Shown here in pieces: positions 1 through 8,818 of a stretch of 64,000 bases of DNA. Position 1 is the first letter of the stretch, and each line of letters opens with the position of its first letter. The stretch spans positions 3,619-67,618 of the forward strand of contig JBJENE010000018.1 of the NCBI GenBank assembly GCA_051880035.1. Reading direction: 5' to 3'. The notes beneath the pieces were generated by a model that was not told where the DNA came from, ran no database searches, and saw nothing but the letters and a program-made list of their open reading frames with translations. The stretch is from Eshraghiella sp051880035 (lineage in GTDB: Bacteria; Bacillota; Clostridia; Lachnospirales; Lachnospiraceae). The translations under genes were made by a program, and so were the position numbers.

Positions 1-669
1 GATAATCAGCTGAGGAACCGAAACATTGTATTTGGCCGCAAGGATATTCAATACCGCATTATTCCTTACATCCACAATCATACGGCCAAGAGGGCTGTAC
101 GCCTGCAATGTAATATTGTTCTTCTTACAATACTCAACCAGAGCATCCTCTGTATTCAACGGATGAATTTCATTCTGGGCAACCATCGGCACATAATGAG
201 CACCTGCTGCCTCAAGCTGTTTGAAATGTCTCTCTTTAAGATTACATACACCGATGTTCTTAACAATTTTCTCTTCGTACAGTTTTTCCATCGTAAGCCA
301 GGTCTGCACGAAAAATTCAGGCTGAGGCCAGTGAATCAGAAGCAGATCCCAGTATTCCATTCCTGTTTTTTTGAGAATATTGTTAACAAAAGGACGGATA
401 TCACCTTTTCTGTCAATCATCTGCCATGAATCGATTTTGGTAGTGAGGAAGAAATCCTCTCTTTTACAATTCTTGGTCTCGTATGCTTTCTTGATTGAGT
501 TGGCAAGCATTTCTTCGGTATGGTAACTTGGAGATGTGTCAAATCCATATACTCCGTTGTCAACCGCAGCATCCACGACAGAATCCATATCTGCCTGCGA
601 CTTCATCTGAAACGATCCCAGTATAATTTGTGGTATTGTATTACCGTTATTTAACACCACGGATTTCAT
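1..669 (-). CDS. Aldo/keto reductase, C-terminus cut by window edge
   Basis: The reading frame runs from an ATG at 669 to base 1 without a stop, giving the first 223 residues. The AKR catalytic tetrad is readable as D44, Y49 (in SPSYHTEE), K78 and H113 (LIHWPQ), with the usual (beta/alpha)8 pattern of GVYGFDTS and NIGVCN. Such enzymes reduce carbonyls with NADPH. An SD (TAGGAGAG) precedes the ATG. It starts 12 bp after the MenD-like gene and so is the distal gene of the glycan operon. Inference: it may reduce a keto-sugar or other carbonyl made by that pathway; the substrate cannot be read from sequence. Confidence 0.9.
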   Translation of the reverse strand, partial: MKSVVLNNGNTIPQIILGSFQMKSQADMDSVVDAAVDNGVYGFDTSPSYHTEEMLANSIKKAYETKNCKREDFFLTTKIDSWQMIDRKGDIRPFVNNILKKTGMEYWDLLLIHWPQPEFFVQTWLTMEKLYEEKIVKNIGVCNLKERHFKQLEAAGAHYVPMVAQNEIHPLNTEDALVEYCKKNNITLQAYSPLGRMIVDVRNNAVLNILAAKYNVSVPQLII

Positions 670-681
670 TCTTGTTCTCTC

Positions 682-2394
682 CTATTTTTTGAATATTTTT
701 TTTATCTGGGAAAGCTTTCCCTGGTTCTTAAACTGTCCGTAAAACTCTTTAAGCATTTCGGCATCTGATTTCTTGTCGGTAAATACTTCAAGTACAGCCG
801 GTCTGTCCTGTGCAGGATTAATGAAATCATCCAGAACTTCATCATATTCCTCTTTATTTGCTGCAGAATAGTAATTAAAGTTCTTGCTTTCAATCCAGCC
901 TCTGGCACTTGTGAAATGTTCTGCCGCAATATGTCTGTTCAGGGTAGGAATAACTTTCTCGCCCATGAAGAAATGGAATTCTGCGGCACCGCTGTTATTT
1001 ACAAGAAGAATTCTTACATTTTTGCCAATATGTTTAATCTGAAGGGCATTCATGTCATAGAAGAAACTCAAATCCCCTATAACGAGGAATGCAGGTGTAT
1101 CTCCGGCAATTACAGACTGTCCCATAAATGTTGACATTGAACCGTCAATACCAAACGCACCTATATTGCTATAAGATGTGATATCTTTCTCAATCGGACA
1201 GTGCTGCATAATTCTTGTAGCATTTAATATACCGGTATGGAGAATTGCACCTGCCGGTATTTTCTCAGAAAGTTTCTTAATAACATATGAGTTTCCGAAA
1301 GGAAGATCCGGAAGTGCTGTTTTGGCAGCATAGTCAGCCCACATATTGTAATACTTTTTGTTATTTGACATAGTGAGTGTTGCGCACTCTGAAAAATAGC
1401 TGAAGAAATCGTATGGTGTACACTCAAAAACGGTGGTAAGACTCTTAAAGATATCACATACCATTCCGCTTTCGGTAATTGACCAATGCTCACATTTGCC
1501 CGGTCTAAGTCTTAAAATATCCTTAGCTCTTGAAACAAAGTTTCCTCCAAGTGAAATCACTATTTCAGGCATAAACTCATCAAACTGGTCAATAGGAATA
1601 ACCTGTGCGGCACCAAACAAATCCAGGCATCCCGGACATTCCATATTTGAAATGTGTTCGGTTGCAATTACGCAGTTATATTTTTTAGCAAACTTGGTAA
1701 TGCATTCAACTTCTTTAGGTGTAGGAGGTATCCTCTCACCACATATTATCATGATTCTGTCTGCATTTTTGAGGCGGTTAAATTTCTCTTTCCACCCCTC
1801 TTCATTTCTGCCATATTCAAGACGGTTAATTACCTTAACCTTCGGAAGTTCAGGCTCTGAAAAATCACCTATTCCTCCGGCAATCGGAATATCAATCTGA
1901 ACAGGTCCGCTTCCGTGATGCTTTAATTCAAGAATTGCCTCGTTAATTACACGCTGGCAGTACCACTCATCATCTGCGTTATTAACCATAGGAAGCTTAA
2001 CGCACATTTTACAGAAGTTTTTAAACATGTCCACCTGGTCAATCATCTGGTTTTCCATCTGTCCAAGCATGTAAGGATGTCTGTCCGCTGTAATAACAAG
2101 AAGCGGAACATTAAGATAAAATGCTTCCGTTACACCGGGCATATAATTGCTTGCCGCAACTGAAGATGTACAGCAGATAGCCACAACTTCACCGCCAAGC
2201 TGCTGTGAAAGACCTATTGCAAAATAAGCCGCACTTCTTTCATCAACTACGGAATAACACTTAAAAAATTCATCCTGCTCAAGGGAATGAACAATAGGTA
2301 TATTTCTTCCTCCCGGTGAGAGCACAACATGTTTTACATTATGGGCTTTCATCAAAGCCACCAGATACTGTACGCTTTTAATCTTTGAATACAT
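682..2394 (-). CDS. MenD-like thiamine diphosphate-dependent enzyme in a glycan cluster
   Basis: This 570-residue protein follows the MenD/acetolactate-synthase layout. An N-terminal Pyr domain has SPGGRN at 26-31 and the activating Glu at E52 in VVDERSAAYFA. CTSSVAASNY and TADRHP follow. The C-terminal PP domain carries the ThDP/Mg motif GDLSFFYD at 440-447 with NN at 466-467. MenD normally makes SEPHCHC for menaquinone, but no other men gene is here; the neighbours are pyruvyl transferases and glycosyltransferases. Inference: it adds a two-carbon or acyl unit from a 2-oxo acid to a sugar or lipid precursor, as the ThDP enzyme YerE does for branched sugars. It could still be an orphan MenD. 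SD AGGAGG lies 8 nt before the ATG. Confidence 0.8.
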   Translation of the reverse strand: MYSKIKSVQYLVALMKAHNVKHVVLSPGGRNIPIVHSLEQDEFFKCYSVVDERSAAYFAIGLSQQLGGEVVAICCTSSVAASNYMPGVTEAFYLNVPLLVITADRHPYMLGQMENQMIDQVDMFKNFCKMCVKLPMVNNADDEWYCQRVINEAILELKHHGSGPVQIDIPIAGGIGDFSEPELPKVKVINRLEYGRNEEGWKEKFNRLKNADRIMIICGERIPPTPKEVECITKFAKKYNCVIATEHISNMECPGCLDLFGAAQVIPIDQFDEFMPEIVISLGGNFVSRAKDILRLRPGKCEHWSITESGMVCDIFKSLTTVFECTPYDFFSYFSECATLTMSNNKKYYNMWADYAAKTALPDLPFGNSYVIKKLSEKIPAGAILHTGILNATRIMQHCPIEKDITSYSNIGAFGIDGSMSTFMGQSVIAGDTPAFLVIGDLSFFYDMNALQIKHIGKNVRILLVNNSGAAEFHFFMGEKVIPTLNRHIAAEHFTSARGWIESKNFNYYSAANKEEYDEVLDDFINPAQDRPAVLEVFTDKKSDAEMLKEFYGQFKNQGKLSQIKKIFKK

Positions 2395-2409
2395 TAAAAT
2401 ATCCTCCTG

Positions 2410-3501
2410 TTATTTCAAAAGTTCCTGAAGGTGGGTCTCTGATACTGCCCTTAACCGCTCAAGATTATTTTCAACTGTTTCCCAGTTAATCTGCTCATCA
2501 ATGCTAAAATCTTTTTCGTAGTAGATTTTTCTTTCTAAGATACGCCTTTCAATTCCCAGTTCATTTAACAAATCCCAGACTCTGTTGTTAAAGCCGCCCT
2601 TTGTCTCCAACTCTGAAAGGAACTGCTTATGGAATATTATGGAAAATACCGTACCGTGGAACGAATTGGTTACCACATACTCCGCATTATATATCATTGT
2701 AAGGAATTCTTCAGGAGAGCAATCGAACAAAACATTAATTCCCTCTTCCTTAATATCCTTTTTAACCCTGTTATGAAGATGATAGACCTCAAGGCCTTTC
2801 TCCTTCGCAAGATTAACGGCATATTCTGCCATTCTGTTCTGAGGATGAACCGAATATATAAAAATATATGGTTTGGCAGGTTTCTTATCAGTCAAAACTT
2901 TCTTCCATACATCGGCTTTTACAAGGAGTGTCGGATCCACATCAAGGTTGACACTTTGTCCCGTTATGTCTGCCACATAATCCCTTGATTTGCTCTCTCG
3001 TATTGAAAGCGAACCAAAGTTCTGAAGCATCTTAATCTCATCTTCCGGGAATTTGTATCCTCCGAGGCTGACCGCATAAGATGCTTTACGGTTCTTCTCA
3101 TTAACAAAGTCAAGCATATAAGTATGGTCATTTCCGCATACATCCATATTCCATACCTGATCGCTTCCGGTAATGATTATATCCATGTCGCCTGTCACTT
3201 TGGCGATATTATCCCTTGTACACGCCTCCGTGAGTTTAAGATTATTGGCGGAAAACCTCCTGAAAAGCTTTTTCTTGCGCTTTACCTGTGGAACACCCTT
3301 GAGTGTGGTTTTCCAGCTGTTTAATTTCTTTTTGTTAAGCCCCCACAAAAGCCTGTATGCATTCTCCACATAACTGCTTCGGTAGTCAACAACTTCTGCA
3401 TCCGCACCGAGTTCTGTGAGTTTCTCCTGCAGACCATAGCACTGTAAAAGTGCACCGTAATTAATTGCTCTGTGAAAGGTTAAGATTCCGATTTTTTTCA
3501 T
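2410..3501 (-). CDS. Polysaccharide pyruvyl transferase family protein (1 of 3)
   Basis: This 363-residue protein has the CsaB/WcaK-type hallmarks: ILTFHRAINYGALLQCYGL at the N-terminus, ITGSDQVWN near residue 110, DPTLL, and the C-terminal TNSFHGTVFSIIF. The family moves pyruvate from PEP onto a sugar hydroxyl to form a ketal, making secondary cell-wall polymers or capsules acidic. Its ATG overlaps the TGA of the upstream GT2 gene (ATGA), which suggests translational coupling. The MenD-like gene follows after 15 bp. Two more family members lie at 7687 and 8819, with modest similarity to each other, so they probably act on different acceptors. Confidence 0.88.
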   Translation of the reverse strand: MKKIGILTFHRAINYGALLQCYGLQEKLTELGADAEVVDYRSSYVENAYRLLWGLNKKKLNSWKTTLKGVPQVKRKKKLFRRFSANNLKLTEACTRDNIAKVTGDMDIIITGSDQVWNMDVCGNDHTYMLDFVNEKNRKASYAVSLGGYKFPEDEIKMLQNFGSLSIRESKSRDYVADITGQSVNLDVDPTLLVKADVWKKVLTDKKPAKPYIFIYSVHPQNRMAEYAVNLAKEKGLEVYHLHNRVKKDIKEEGINVLFDCSPEEFLTMIYNAEYVVTNSFHGTVFSIIFHKQFLSELETKGGFNNRVWDLLNELGIERRILERKIYYEKDFSIDEQINWETVENNLERLRAVSETHLQELLK

Positions 3502-4553
3502 TTTTTCTGTTTTCCTCTTAAAATTGTTTTATCAAGTAAGTTCTGAACCTTAACCGAAGCCTTCATATATTTCCGGTTAAGAAGCTTTTTCTGACCCGCA
3601 TAATTCTGTTGAAGAAAGAGTATGGCTTTAGCAAGTTCCAGAGGACATACTCCGTCATTAATCTTTATTATATTGGTAATTACTGCGGCAACAAACTGTG
3701 AATTTCTTGCATCAGGATTTGTATTCGCGTGTGCCCAGAAAAAGTCTGTACATGTCTTTTTGTGAACCTCATAAAGGTCTGTGTTAAATTCCTTTAAAAT
3801 ATCTAACATCCGCATATGGCTTGTCTCTGAGCCAAGTCTGGTCTCATGATACTTCTCCGGAGAACTCATAACACTGCCCGGATTCCTGAAATAATGATAA
3901 TACGGTCTGTTATCCATTACGCACTTGTTCCATGTGCGTGCCGTTTCCACAAGCCATATTCCATCCTCCGCAACACTGACAGTCTCGTCAAAAAGAGAAA
4001 GACTTCCGTCAGGTTTCATAAGTGAAGACTTTTTATATATTTTGTTCCATATATAGTTTCCGTATCCTGCTTTTTTACCATAACTGCCGCATTTTATAAG
4101 AATATTATAAAAAAGATCATATGAATTGCCTACACCGGTAGGAGCATTGGATGTCTGTTCGACAGATAACTTCTTACCGTCATCCACATACCAGCCAAAA
4201 TATGCAACATCCGCATCTTCTTCCACAATCTGAGAAAGAATTGTCTCATAAGTATTTTCATCAATCCAGTCATCAGCATCGCAGAAATGTACATAATCTC
4301 CCGTACACTCCTTAAGTCCGCGGTTTCTTGCGGAACTAACTCCTCCGTTCTTCTGATGGATTACTTTAACTCTTTCATCCTTTTCTTTGTATTCATCACA
4401 GATCTTACCTGAATTATCAGGGGACTCGTCCTCAACAAGAATAAGTTCTATATTCTTATAGCTTTGTCCAAGGATACTTTCAATACATCTGCTTACATAT
4501 TTTTCAACATTATAAACAGGAACAATAACGGAAATTTTATTTGAGTTATCCAT
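3498..4553 (-). CDS. Glycosyltransferase family 2
   Basis: A GT-A fold glycosyltransferase of 351 residues. ISVIVPVYNVEKYVSRC opens the nucleotide-sugar domain, VEDESPDNSG and SSARNRGLK follow, and the metal-binding DXD is CDADDW. No membrane segment is obvious, so it should act on the cytoplasmic face. An upstream in-frame ATG at 4592 exists, but the ATG at 4553 has a GAGGAGG SD about 6 nt upstream and starts exactly where family members start, so it was chosen. A sigma-A-type promoter sits at 4584-4612. This gene therefore seems to lead a GT2, pyruvyl transferase, MenD-like, AKR operon. Confidence 0.9.
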   Translation of the reverse strand: MDNSNKISVIVPVYNVEKYVSRCIESILGQSYKNIELILVEDESPDNSGKICDEYKEKDERVKVIHQKNGGVSSARNRGLKECTGDYVHFCDADDWIDENTYETILSQIVEEDADVAYFGWYVDDGKKLSVEQTSNAPTGVGNSYDLFYNILIKCGSYGKKAGYGNYIWNKIYKKSSLMKPDGSLSLFDETVSVAEDGIWLVETARTWNKCVMDNRPYYHYFRNPGSVMSSPEKYHETRLGSETSHMRMLDILKEFNTDLYEVHKKTCTDFFWAHANTNPDARNSQFVAAVITNIIKINDGVCPLELAKAILFLQQNYAGQKKLLNRKYMKASVKVQNLLDKTILRGKQKK

Positions 4554-4583
4554 GCTTTCCTCCTCATACATATAACTAACAAA

Positions 4584-4612
4584 ATTATACATTCTGCGAC
4601 ATTATTTATCAA
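4584..4612 (-). promoter_or_regulatory. Sigma-A-type promoter for the GT2/pyruvylation operon
   Basis: On the minus strand TTGATA (4607-4612) and TATAAT (4584-4589) are 17 bp apart. They lie in the 90-bp gap between the FrhB-GT2 fusion gene and the GT2 gene, the largest gap in this otherwise packed gene run. Start would fall about 25 nt before the GT2 ATG. Confidence 0.65.
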
Positions 4613-4643
4613 TACAAGATATGCATTAAAAATAGTGTAAAAA

Positions 4644-7007
4644 TTATACTTTTCTTCTGAAAAGTTTATTTCGTATTTTCCTTAAAAGATTATGGAGTTT
4701 GTTTGCCCATCGCACAAGCCGTCTGTTAAGAATTTCATTCTTTTTGTCAATATCCTTAAGAAGCTGTTTTTTCTGTGTTTCCAAGTTCTTTATCTGCGTC
4801 TCCAAAGCTTTTTTCTCGGTCTCAAGGGCTTTTTTCTGCGTCTCCAAAGCCTTTTTCTGCGTCTCAAGGGTATTCTTCTGTGCTGTCAGAATATTCTTTT
4901 CTTTTAAAGCAGATGCTTTAAGCGCCTCTTTTTCTGTTCTGAAATCCTTTTTAAGCTCATATTCTTCTTTTTCTGCAATATAAGCATTTTGTATCATTAT
5001 TATAATATCTGCAAAAAATTTTTCATCATTCCACGGGCTCTCATAAAATCCCGTGACATGTTCAAAAATTTCATTATAAAGCCTGTTAAAGCCTTTCCAC
5101 TTCGCATATGCAGCCATTTTTATCTCATATAAGGCAAATACATTTGATAGTATGGGATAAAGACGCCCATCCGCTTTTTCCCCGACAGAAAGAGATTCAT
5201 AAATATTTTTAAATAATTCCCAGGTATTGACCCCGGAAAATTTTTCAAGTATATTCGGGCTTTTGGAAACAAAGCACACATCCGGAGAGAACAAAACTCT
5301 TTTATTACGCAGTGCCGTTTTCACAAACCAGAAGATATTTGTAAGTCCGTAACCGTTTTCCGGGATTGGAATTATGATTTTGTCCGTAACAAGTGCCGCT
5401 TTTTTAAATATTTTGTTCCACAGCATGTCCCCGTAAGATACTTTATCCGTATCGTTATAAAATCCGCATACATTCTTCAGAAGAGCATATCCGTCGCCGT
5501 TTCCGTCATATGCATTAGGGCTCATCACCTCTTTATTTTCGTCGGATTTTCTCCATCCAAACATTCCTATATCGGCATCTTTCAAAAGCATCTTTCTGAT
5601 AACTTCGGTATATGTTTTTGTATTTGCAAAACAATCCCCTGCATCAATAATATGAACATATTTTCCCACAGATGCAGTCAGTGCTTTGTTTATGGCATTA
5701 CTTTTACTTTTTCCAAAAAAGCTTCTTATTTTATCCCCGCATTCGTCCACATACGCTTTAAGCTTTTCTTCTTCTCCATATCCGGCAACAATAATTTCTT
5801 TATTGGGATATTCCTGTGCAAGGACTGCATTCAATGCATCAATAAATTTTTTATCTGAATTGTCTGCAGGAATTATTACACTTAAAAGGGGCGTATCCTC
5901 TGCACTTATTGTACGATATGCATCCGAAAAGTCCATGCCTTTTGTGAGCATATCCATGAATTCATCGCTTTTCGGTCCTTTTTCGGGACTTTCATACAAG
6001 CCCGGATTACCTTTAAGTACTTCCTCAAGGGTTCTTTCATATATTGTAAGTTTCGGTTCTGCAGCTTTAAGAAGCGTTTCTCCTTTTTGGCTGTTTATAA
6101 ACAAAATATTTGTTCCTTTATCATCATCAAGTTTCTCATCCACTTTCCAGAAATCTCCGACGGTAATATCTCCCGGGCGCACAAATCCCCTGAAATTACA
6201 ATCGCAGCAGGATGGTCTTATATAAAGATTATTTTCCAGAAAACCTCTTATGTAATAATCTTCATTTCTTAAACCGCAGTATTTTTTACCGTTGGCAAAA
6301 TCAACTCTTGTAATATACTTTTTCCATCCGGTTTCTTTATTTTTAAACCACACTTTTACAGCCGGTGCCCCATATTCTTTCTCAAGGGAATCCAGCCATC
6401 TTCTGTATGCCAGAGGTGAATTCACTCCACGGCACAGAAAATCCACGGTATAGAGATTGTCGTAATCCTTACCGAGAAAAGAATAAAGACCTGCTACCTG
6501 ACACGGAGTTCCGCAAAAAAGGATTTTTTCACCTGATTTTAATGATGATTCCATCTCTTTATAAATAAAGCCGGTGTCACACTGGACATACTTGGACTGC
6601 CTGATTTTTCCAAGTCCCTCTTCATCCCGTACCATAATGTGGCATACATTGTTATTATCATCATATGCCGCTCCGCATACCGCACCGTTCTGACCAAAAA
6701 TCACCCGTGCAAATTCAGAAAACACTCCTCCCGTTGCACTTTCAAACCTTGTTGTCTCGTCATTGGACCAGGCGGCATATACCAAAGGGGTTTCTTCTCT
6801 GTCAGCCGGAAGAATATTCTCATTATTATCTTTTCTATCGACAGGACATACAGCCTTACAGCCTCCGCAGTTAATACACTTATCCTGATTGATTTCAACC
6901 ACCCCGAAACCATGCACATCCGGTTCCAGAGTCAGTGCGTTTACAGGGCAGATATTTTTGCATGCCCCACAGCCGGTACATCTGTCATTTTCAATCCATT
7001 TTTCCAT
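4644..7007 (-). CDS. Ferredoxin/FrhB-like domain fused to a GT2 domain and a coiled coil
   Basis: A 787-residue fusion. Residues 10-54 hold two 4Fe-4S motifs (CTGCGACKNICP and CINCGGCKAVCP). Residues about 75-330 resemble the coenzyme F420 hydrogenase/dehydrogenase beta-subunit family, including FCGTPCQVAGL and CCDCNFRGF. Residues about 374-560 are GT2-like (LLSVIIPADN) but weak: the DXD region reads IIDAGDC, and it resembles the neighbouring GT2 genes in GDMLWNKIFKK. Residues about 676-760 form a coiled coil with five heptads of the type ETQKKAL, followed by a very basic tail (762-787). FrhB-like proteins often occur beside pyruvyl transferases in bacterial glycan loci. F420 is not expected in this lineage, so the reductive role is unknown. 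SD AAGG precedes the ATG. Confidence 0.82.
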   Translation of the reverse strand: MEKWIENDRCTGCGACKNICPVNALTLEPDVHGFGVVEINQDKCINCGGCKAVCPVDRKDNNENILPADREETPLVYAAWSNDETTRFESATGGVFSEFARVIFGQNGAVCGAAYDDNNNVCHIMVRDEEGLGKIRQSKYVQCDTGFIYKEMESSLKSGEKILFCGTPCQVAGLYSFLGKDYDNLYTVDFLCRGVNSPLAYRRWLDSLEKEYGAPAVKVWFKNKETGWKKYITRVDFANGKKYCGLRNEDYYIRGFLENNLYIRPSCCDCNFRGFVRPGDITVGDFWKVDEKLDDDKGTNILFINSQKGETLLKAAEPKLTIYERTLEEVLKGNPGLYESPEKGPKSDEFMDMLTKGMDFSDAYRTISAEDTPLLSVIIPADNSDKKFIDALNAVLAQEYPNKEIIVAGYGEEEKLKAYVDECGDKIRSFFGKSKSNAINKALTASVGKYVHIIDAGDCFANTKTYTEVIRKMLLKDADIGMFGWRKSDENKEVMSPNAYDGNGDGYALLKNVCGFYNDTDKVSYGDMLWNKIFKKAALVTDKIIIPIPENGYGLTNIFWFVKTALRNKRVLFSPDVCFVSKSPNILEKFSGVNTWELFKNIYESLSVGEKADGRLYPILSNVFALYEIKMAAYAKWKGFNRLYNEIFEHVTGFYESPWNDEKFFADIIIMIQNAYIAEKEEYELKKDFRTEKEALKASALKEKNILTAQKNTLETQKKALETQKKALETEKKALETQIKNLETQKKQLLKDIDKKNEILNRRLVRWANKLHNLLRKIRNKLFRRKV
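4781..4885 (-). repeat. Five 21-bp tandem repeats encoding coiled-coil heptads
   Basis: Five units beginning at 4781, 4802, 4823, 4844 and 4865 share the core CTTTTTTCTGCGTCT on the plus strand. They encode the ETQKKAL-type heptads in the C-terminal coiled coil of the FrhB-GT2 fusion. The DNA identity between units is high enough for slipped-strand changes in repeat number. Confidence 0.85.
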
Positions 7008-7022
7008 TTCCGGTAAACCTTT

Positions 7023-7670
7023 CTATCGTTTCCAATCCACCCCGGTCTTAATAACTGATGCAGGGTTACCCGCAACCATGGTGTGTGCCAAAACATCCGA
7101 TGTAACAACAGCTCCGGCTCCTATTATCGCGCCTTCCCCGATTTTAACATCTTTGAGAATAACTGCTCCGTCTCCAATCCATACATGATCGCCAATTTCT
7201 ATTCCTTGTCCGAATCTGGACTTCTGCTCGCCATTTTCTATAATCCCGCAAAAATCAGAATCCATAATCTCTACTCTGTGTCCGATTACGCACTCTTTAC
7301 CGATTGTGATACTTTTCCCGCACCTTACCAGACATCCCGGGCCGAATGTGGTATCTTCTCCGATACCAAGTAAAGCTCCGGCTGCTATTGTAATTTCACT
7401 GTCATAATCCACCTTAACCGTTCCTGAAGGAATTATAAGTTTTGCAAACTTTTCCATTGTAAGTACGGTACTTTTTCCGTAATCCTCAAAACATCCTGTA
7501 TTTAACTCAAGTTTTCCGCTAAGTTCCAATACGCTTCCGTCTTCCAGAATCATTGAGGTTCTGTCATATACAAACAAATTTTCAGGATTAACTATATTTC
7601 TCCCGTATATATTTCTCAGTCTGTCAGTAAGAAGCTTACCTGCATTTAAATATGTTCTGCTTGTTACCAT
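7023..7670 (-). CDS. Hexapeptide-repeat (LbH) acyltransferase
   Basis: This 215-residue protein is built from left-handed beta-helix hexads such as ITIAAGALLGIGED, VIGHRVEIMD, EIGDHVWIGDGAVILKDVKIGEGAIIGAGAVV. It ends in the usual VAGNPASVIKTG of sugar O-acetyltransferases. Family members use acetyl-CoA or similar donors. An earlier in-frame ATG (7679) touches the GGAGG SD, whereas the ATG at 7670 is 9 nt away, so the latter was chosen. It sits between a pyruvyl transferase and the FrhB-GT2 fusion and probably acylates a glycan residue in the same product. Confidence 0.88.
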   Translation of the reverse strand: MVTSRTYLNAGKLLTDRLRNIYGRNIVNPENLFVYDRTSMILEDGSVLELSGKLELNTGCFEDYGKSTVLTMEKFAKLIIPSGTVKVDYDSEITIAAGALLGIGEDTTFGPGCLVRCGKSITIGKECVIGHRVEIMDSDFCGIIENGEQKSRFGQGIEIGDHVWIGDGAVILKDVKIGEGAIIGAGAVVTSDVLAHTMVAGNPASVIKTGVDWKR

Positions 7671-7686
7671 ATCCAACATCCTCCGT

Positions 7687-8805
7687 TTAACTTAATCCCA
7701 TGGATTTTTTAAGAAAATCATATGTCCTTGTTTTCTCAAGTTCCAAAATATTCTTTGCCTCAGAGTAATCGGCCTCAACTATATTCCTGTCCGAAAAGTT
7801 TTCCGGCAGTCTGTCCCTAAGCTGTAATCTTCCCAACAGAGTTTTTATTCTTGATGACATATCCACTTTCTCGTTATTAAGTATCAGTTCCCTGTCACAA
7901 AGCACAAATGGTTTGTTAAAAATAATGGAAAACACTGTTCCATGAAATGAATCCGTGCATATTAACGATGCATTATTAATCAAATCGATAAATTCTGCCG
8001 GTCCTGCCGAATTCATTATAGGATTATCCTTGTCGAAAAGATTGTACTCCTTCATATTATTTTCCGCAATAAATTTATCTACAACCGCTTTTACCTGCTT
8101 TGGCATCTCTTCTTTTTTATCACCGATAAAATAATATAAAACATACTTTTCATTCCGGTAATCCGCCCCGTAAAGCGGTTTTGCCAGACCTTCCCACTCT
8201 TCTTTTGATATCATAAGTGTGGGGTCCATAAGTACTTCCGGCACTCTTCCCGTCAGTTTACGAACAAGCCCGGCTCCTGAATCTTCCCTAACCGACAATC
8301 TGGTAAATTTATCAAGTTCTTTTTCAAAAAGCGGTTTCCACTCATCAGGAATTTCATCCGAACCAAAGCTTGGAGAAAAACAAATTCTCTTATTGGGAGA
8401 TGCAAATGAAAGCAAGTAGTTTTTCACTATTCCTTTTGAACTTTTAAATGTAGGATTCCATACCTGGTCGCTTCCCGTCACAAAAAAATCATACTGTTCA
8501 TTAAGTTCCGGCCCAAAAGCAACCGTGTCAAGTTCTTTGATTGGAATATTATCTTCATTAAACATTCTGAATCTTAGCTGTCTTACTCCATCAGGGTCAC
8601 TAAGCCCTGCTTTTTCCGGCTCCTTTGAAAGAAATTCTTTCAATTCACGCATTTTTTGATTTGTTCTGTATGACATTTTTATCTGACGCGGAATCAGTGT
8701 AACTGCGTCCACTCCAAGTTTATTCAAGGTAGAACGGACAGCATAATTTTGTAATCTGTTACCGTAGTTACTCAGATTATAGATTGTAATAATTCCTGCA
8801 TTCAT
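7687..8805 (-). CDS. Polysaccharide pyruvyl transferase family protein (2 of 3)
   Basis: The 372-residue protein begins MNAGIITIYNLSNYGNRLQNYA and contains FFVTGSDQVWNP, ICFSPSFGSDEIP, LMDPTLMIS and the C-terminal ICTDSFHGTVFSIIF. These match the pyruvyl transferase family. The N-terminal NYGNRLQ variant differs from the NYGALLQ of the copy at 2410. Together with the low similarity elsewhere, this suggests a separate acceptor. It follows the third copy with a 13-bp gap and precedes the acyltransferase by 16 bp, so all are probably co-transcribed. Confidence 0.87.
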   Translation of the reverse strand: MNAGIITIYNLSNYGNRLQNYAVRSTLNKLGVDAVTLIPRQIKMSYRTNQKMRELKEFLSKEPEKAGLSDPDGVRQLRFRMFNEDNIPIKELDTVAFGPELNEQYDFFVTGSDQVWNPTFKSSKGIVKNYLLSFASPNKRICFSPSFGSDEIPDEWKPLFEKELDKFTRLSVREDSGAGLVRKLTGRVPEVLMDPTLMISKEEWEGLAKPLYGADYRNEKYVLYYFIGDKKEEMPKQVKAVVDKFIAENNMKEYNLFDKDNPIMNSAGPAEFIDLINNASLICTDSFHGTVFSIIFNKPFVLCDRELILNNEKVDMSSRIKTLLGRLQLRDRLPENFSDRNIVEADYSEAKNILELEKTRTYDFLKKSMGLS

Positions 8806-8818
8806 TTGATTTTACCTT

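Noticed and set aside
4781..4885. CRISPR or minisatellite array
   Set aside because: The units are direct 21-bp repeats without spacers, in frame within a coiled coil.
4699..4983. Plus-strand ORF rich in Phe/Ser over the coiled-coil gene
   Set aside because: It is the antisense shadow of the heptad repeats; no SD and biased composition.
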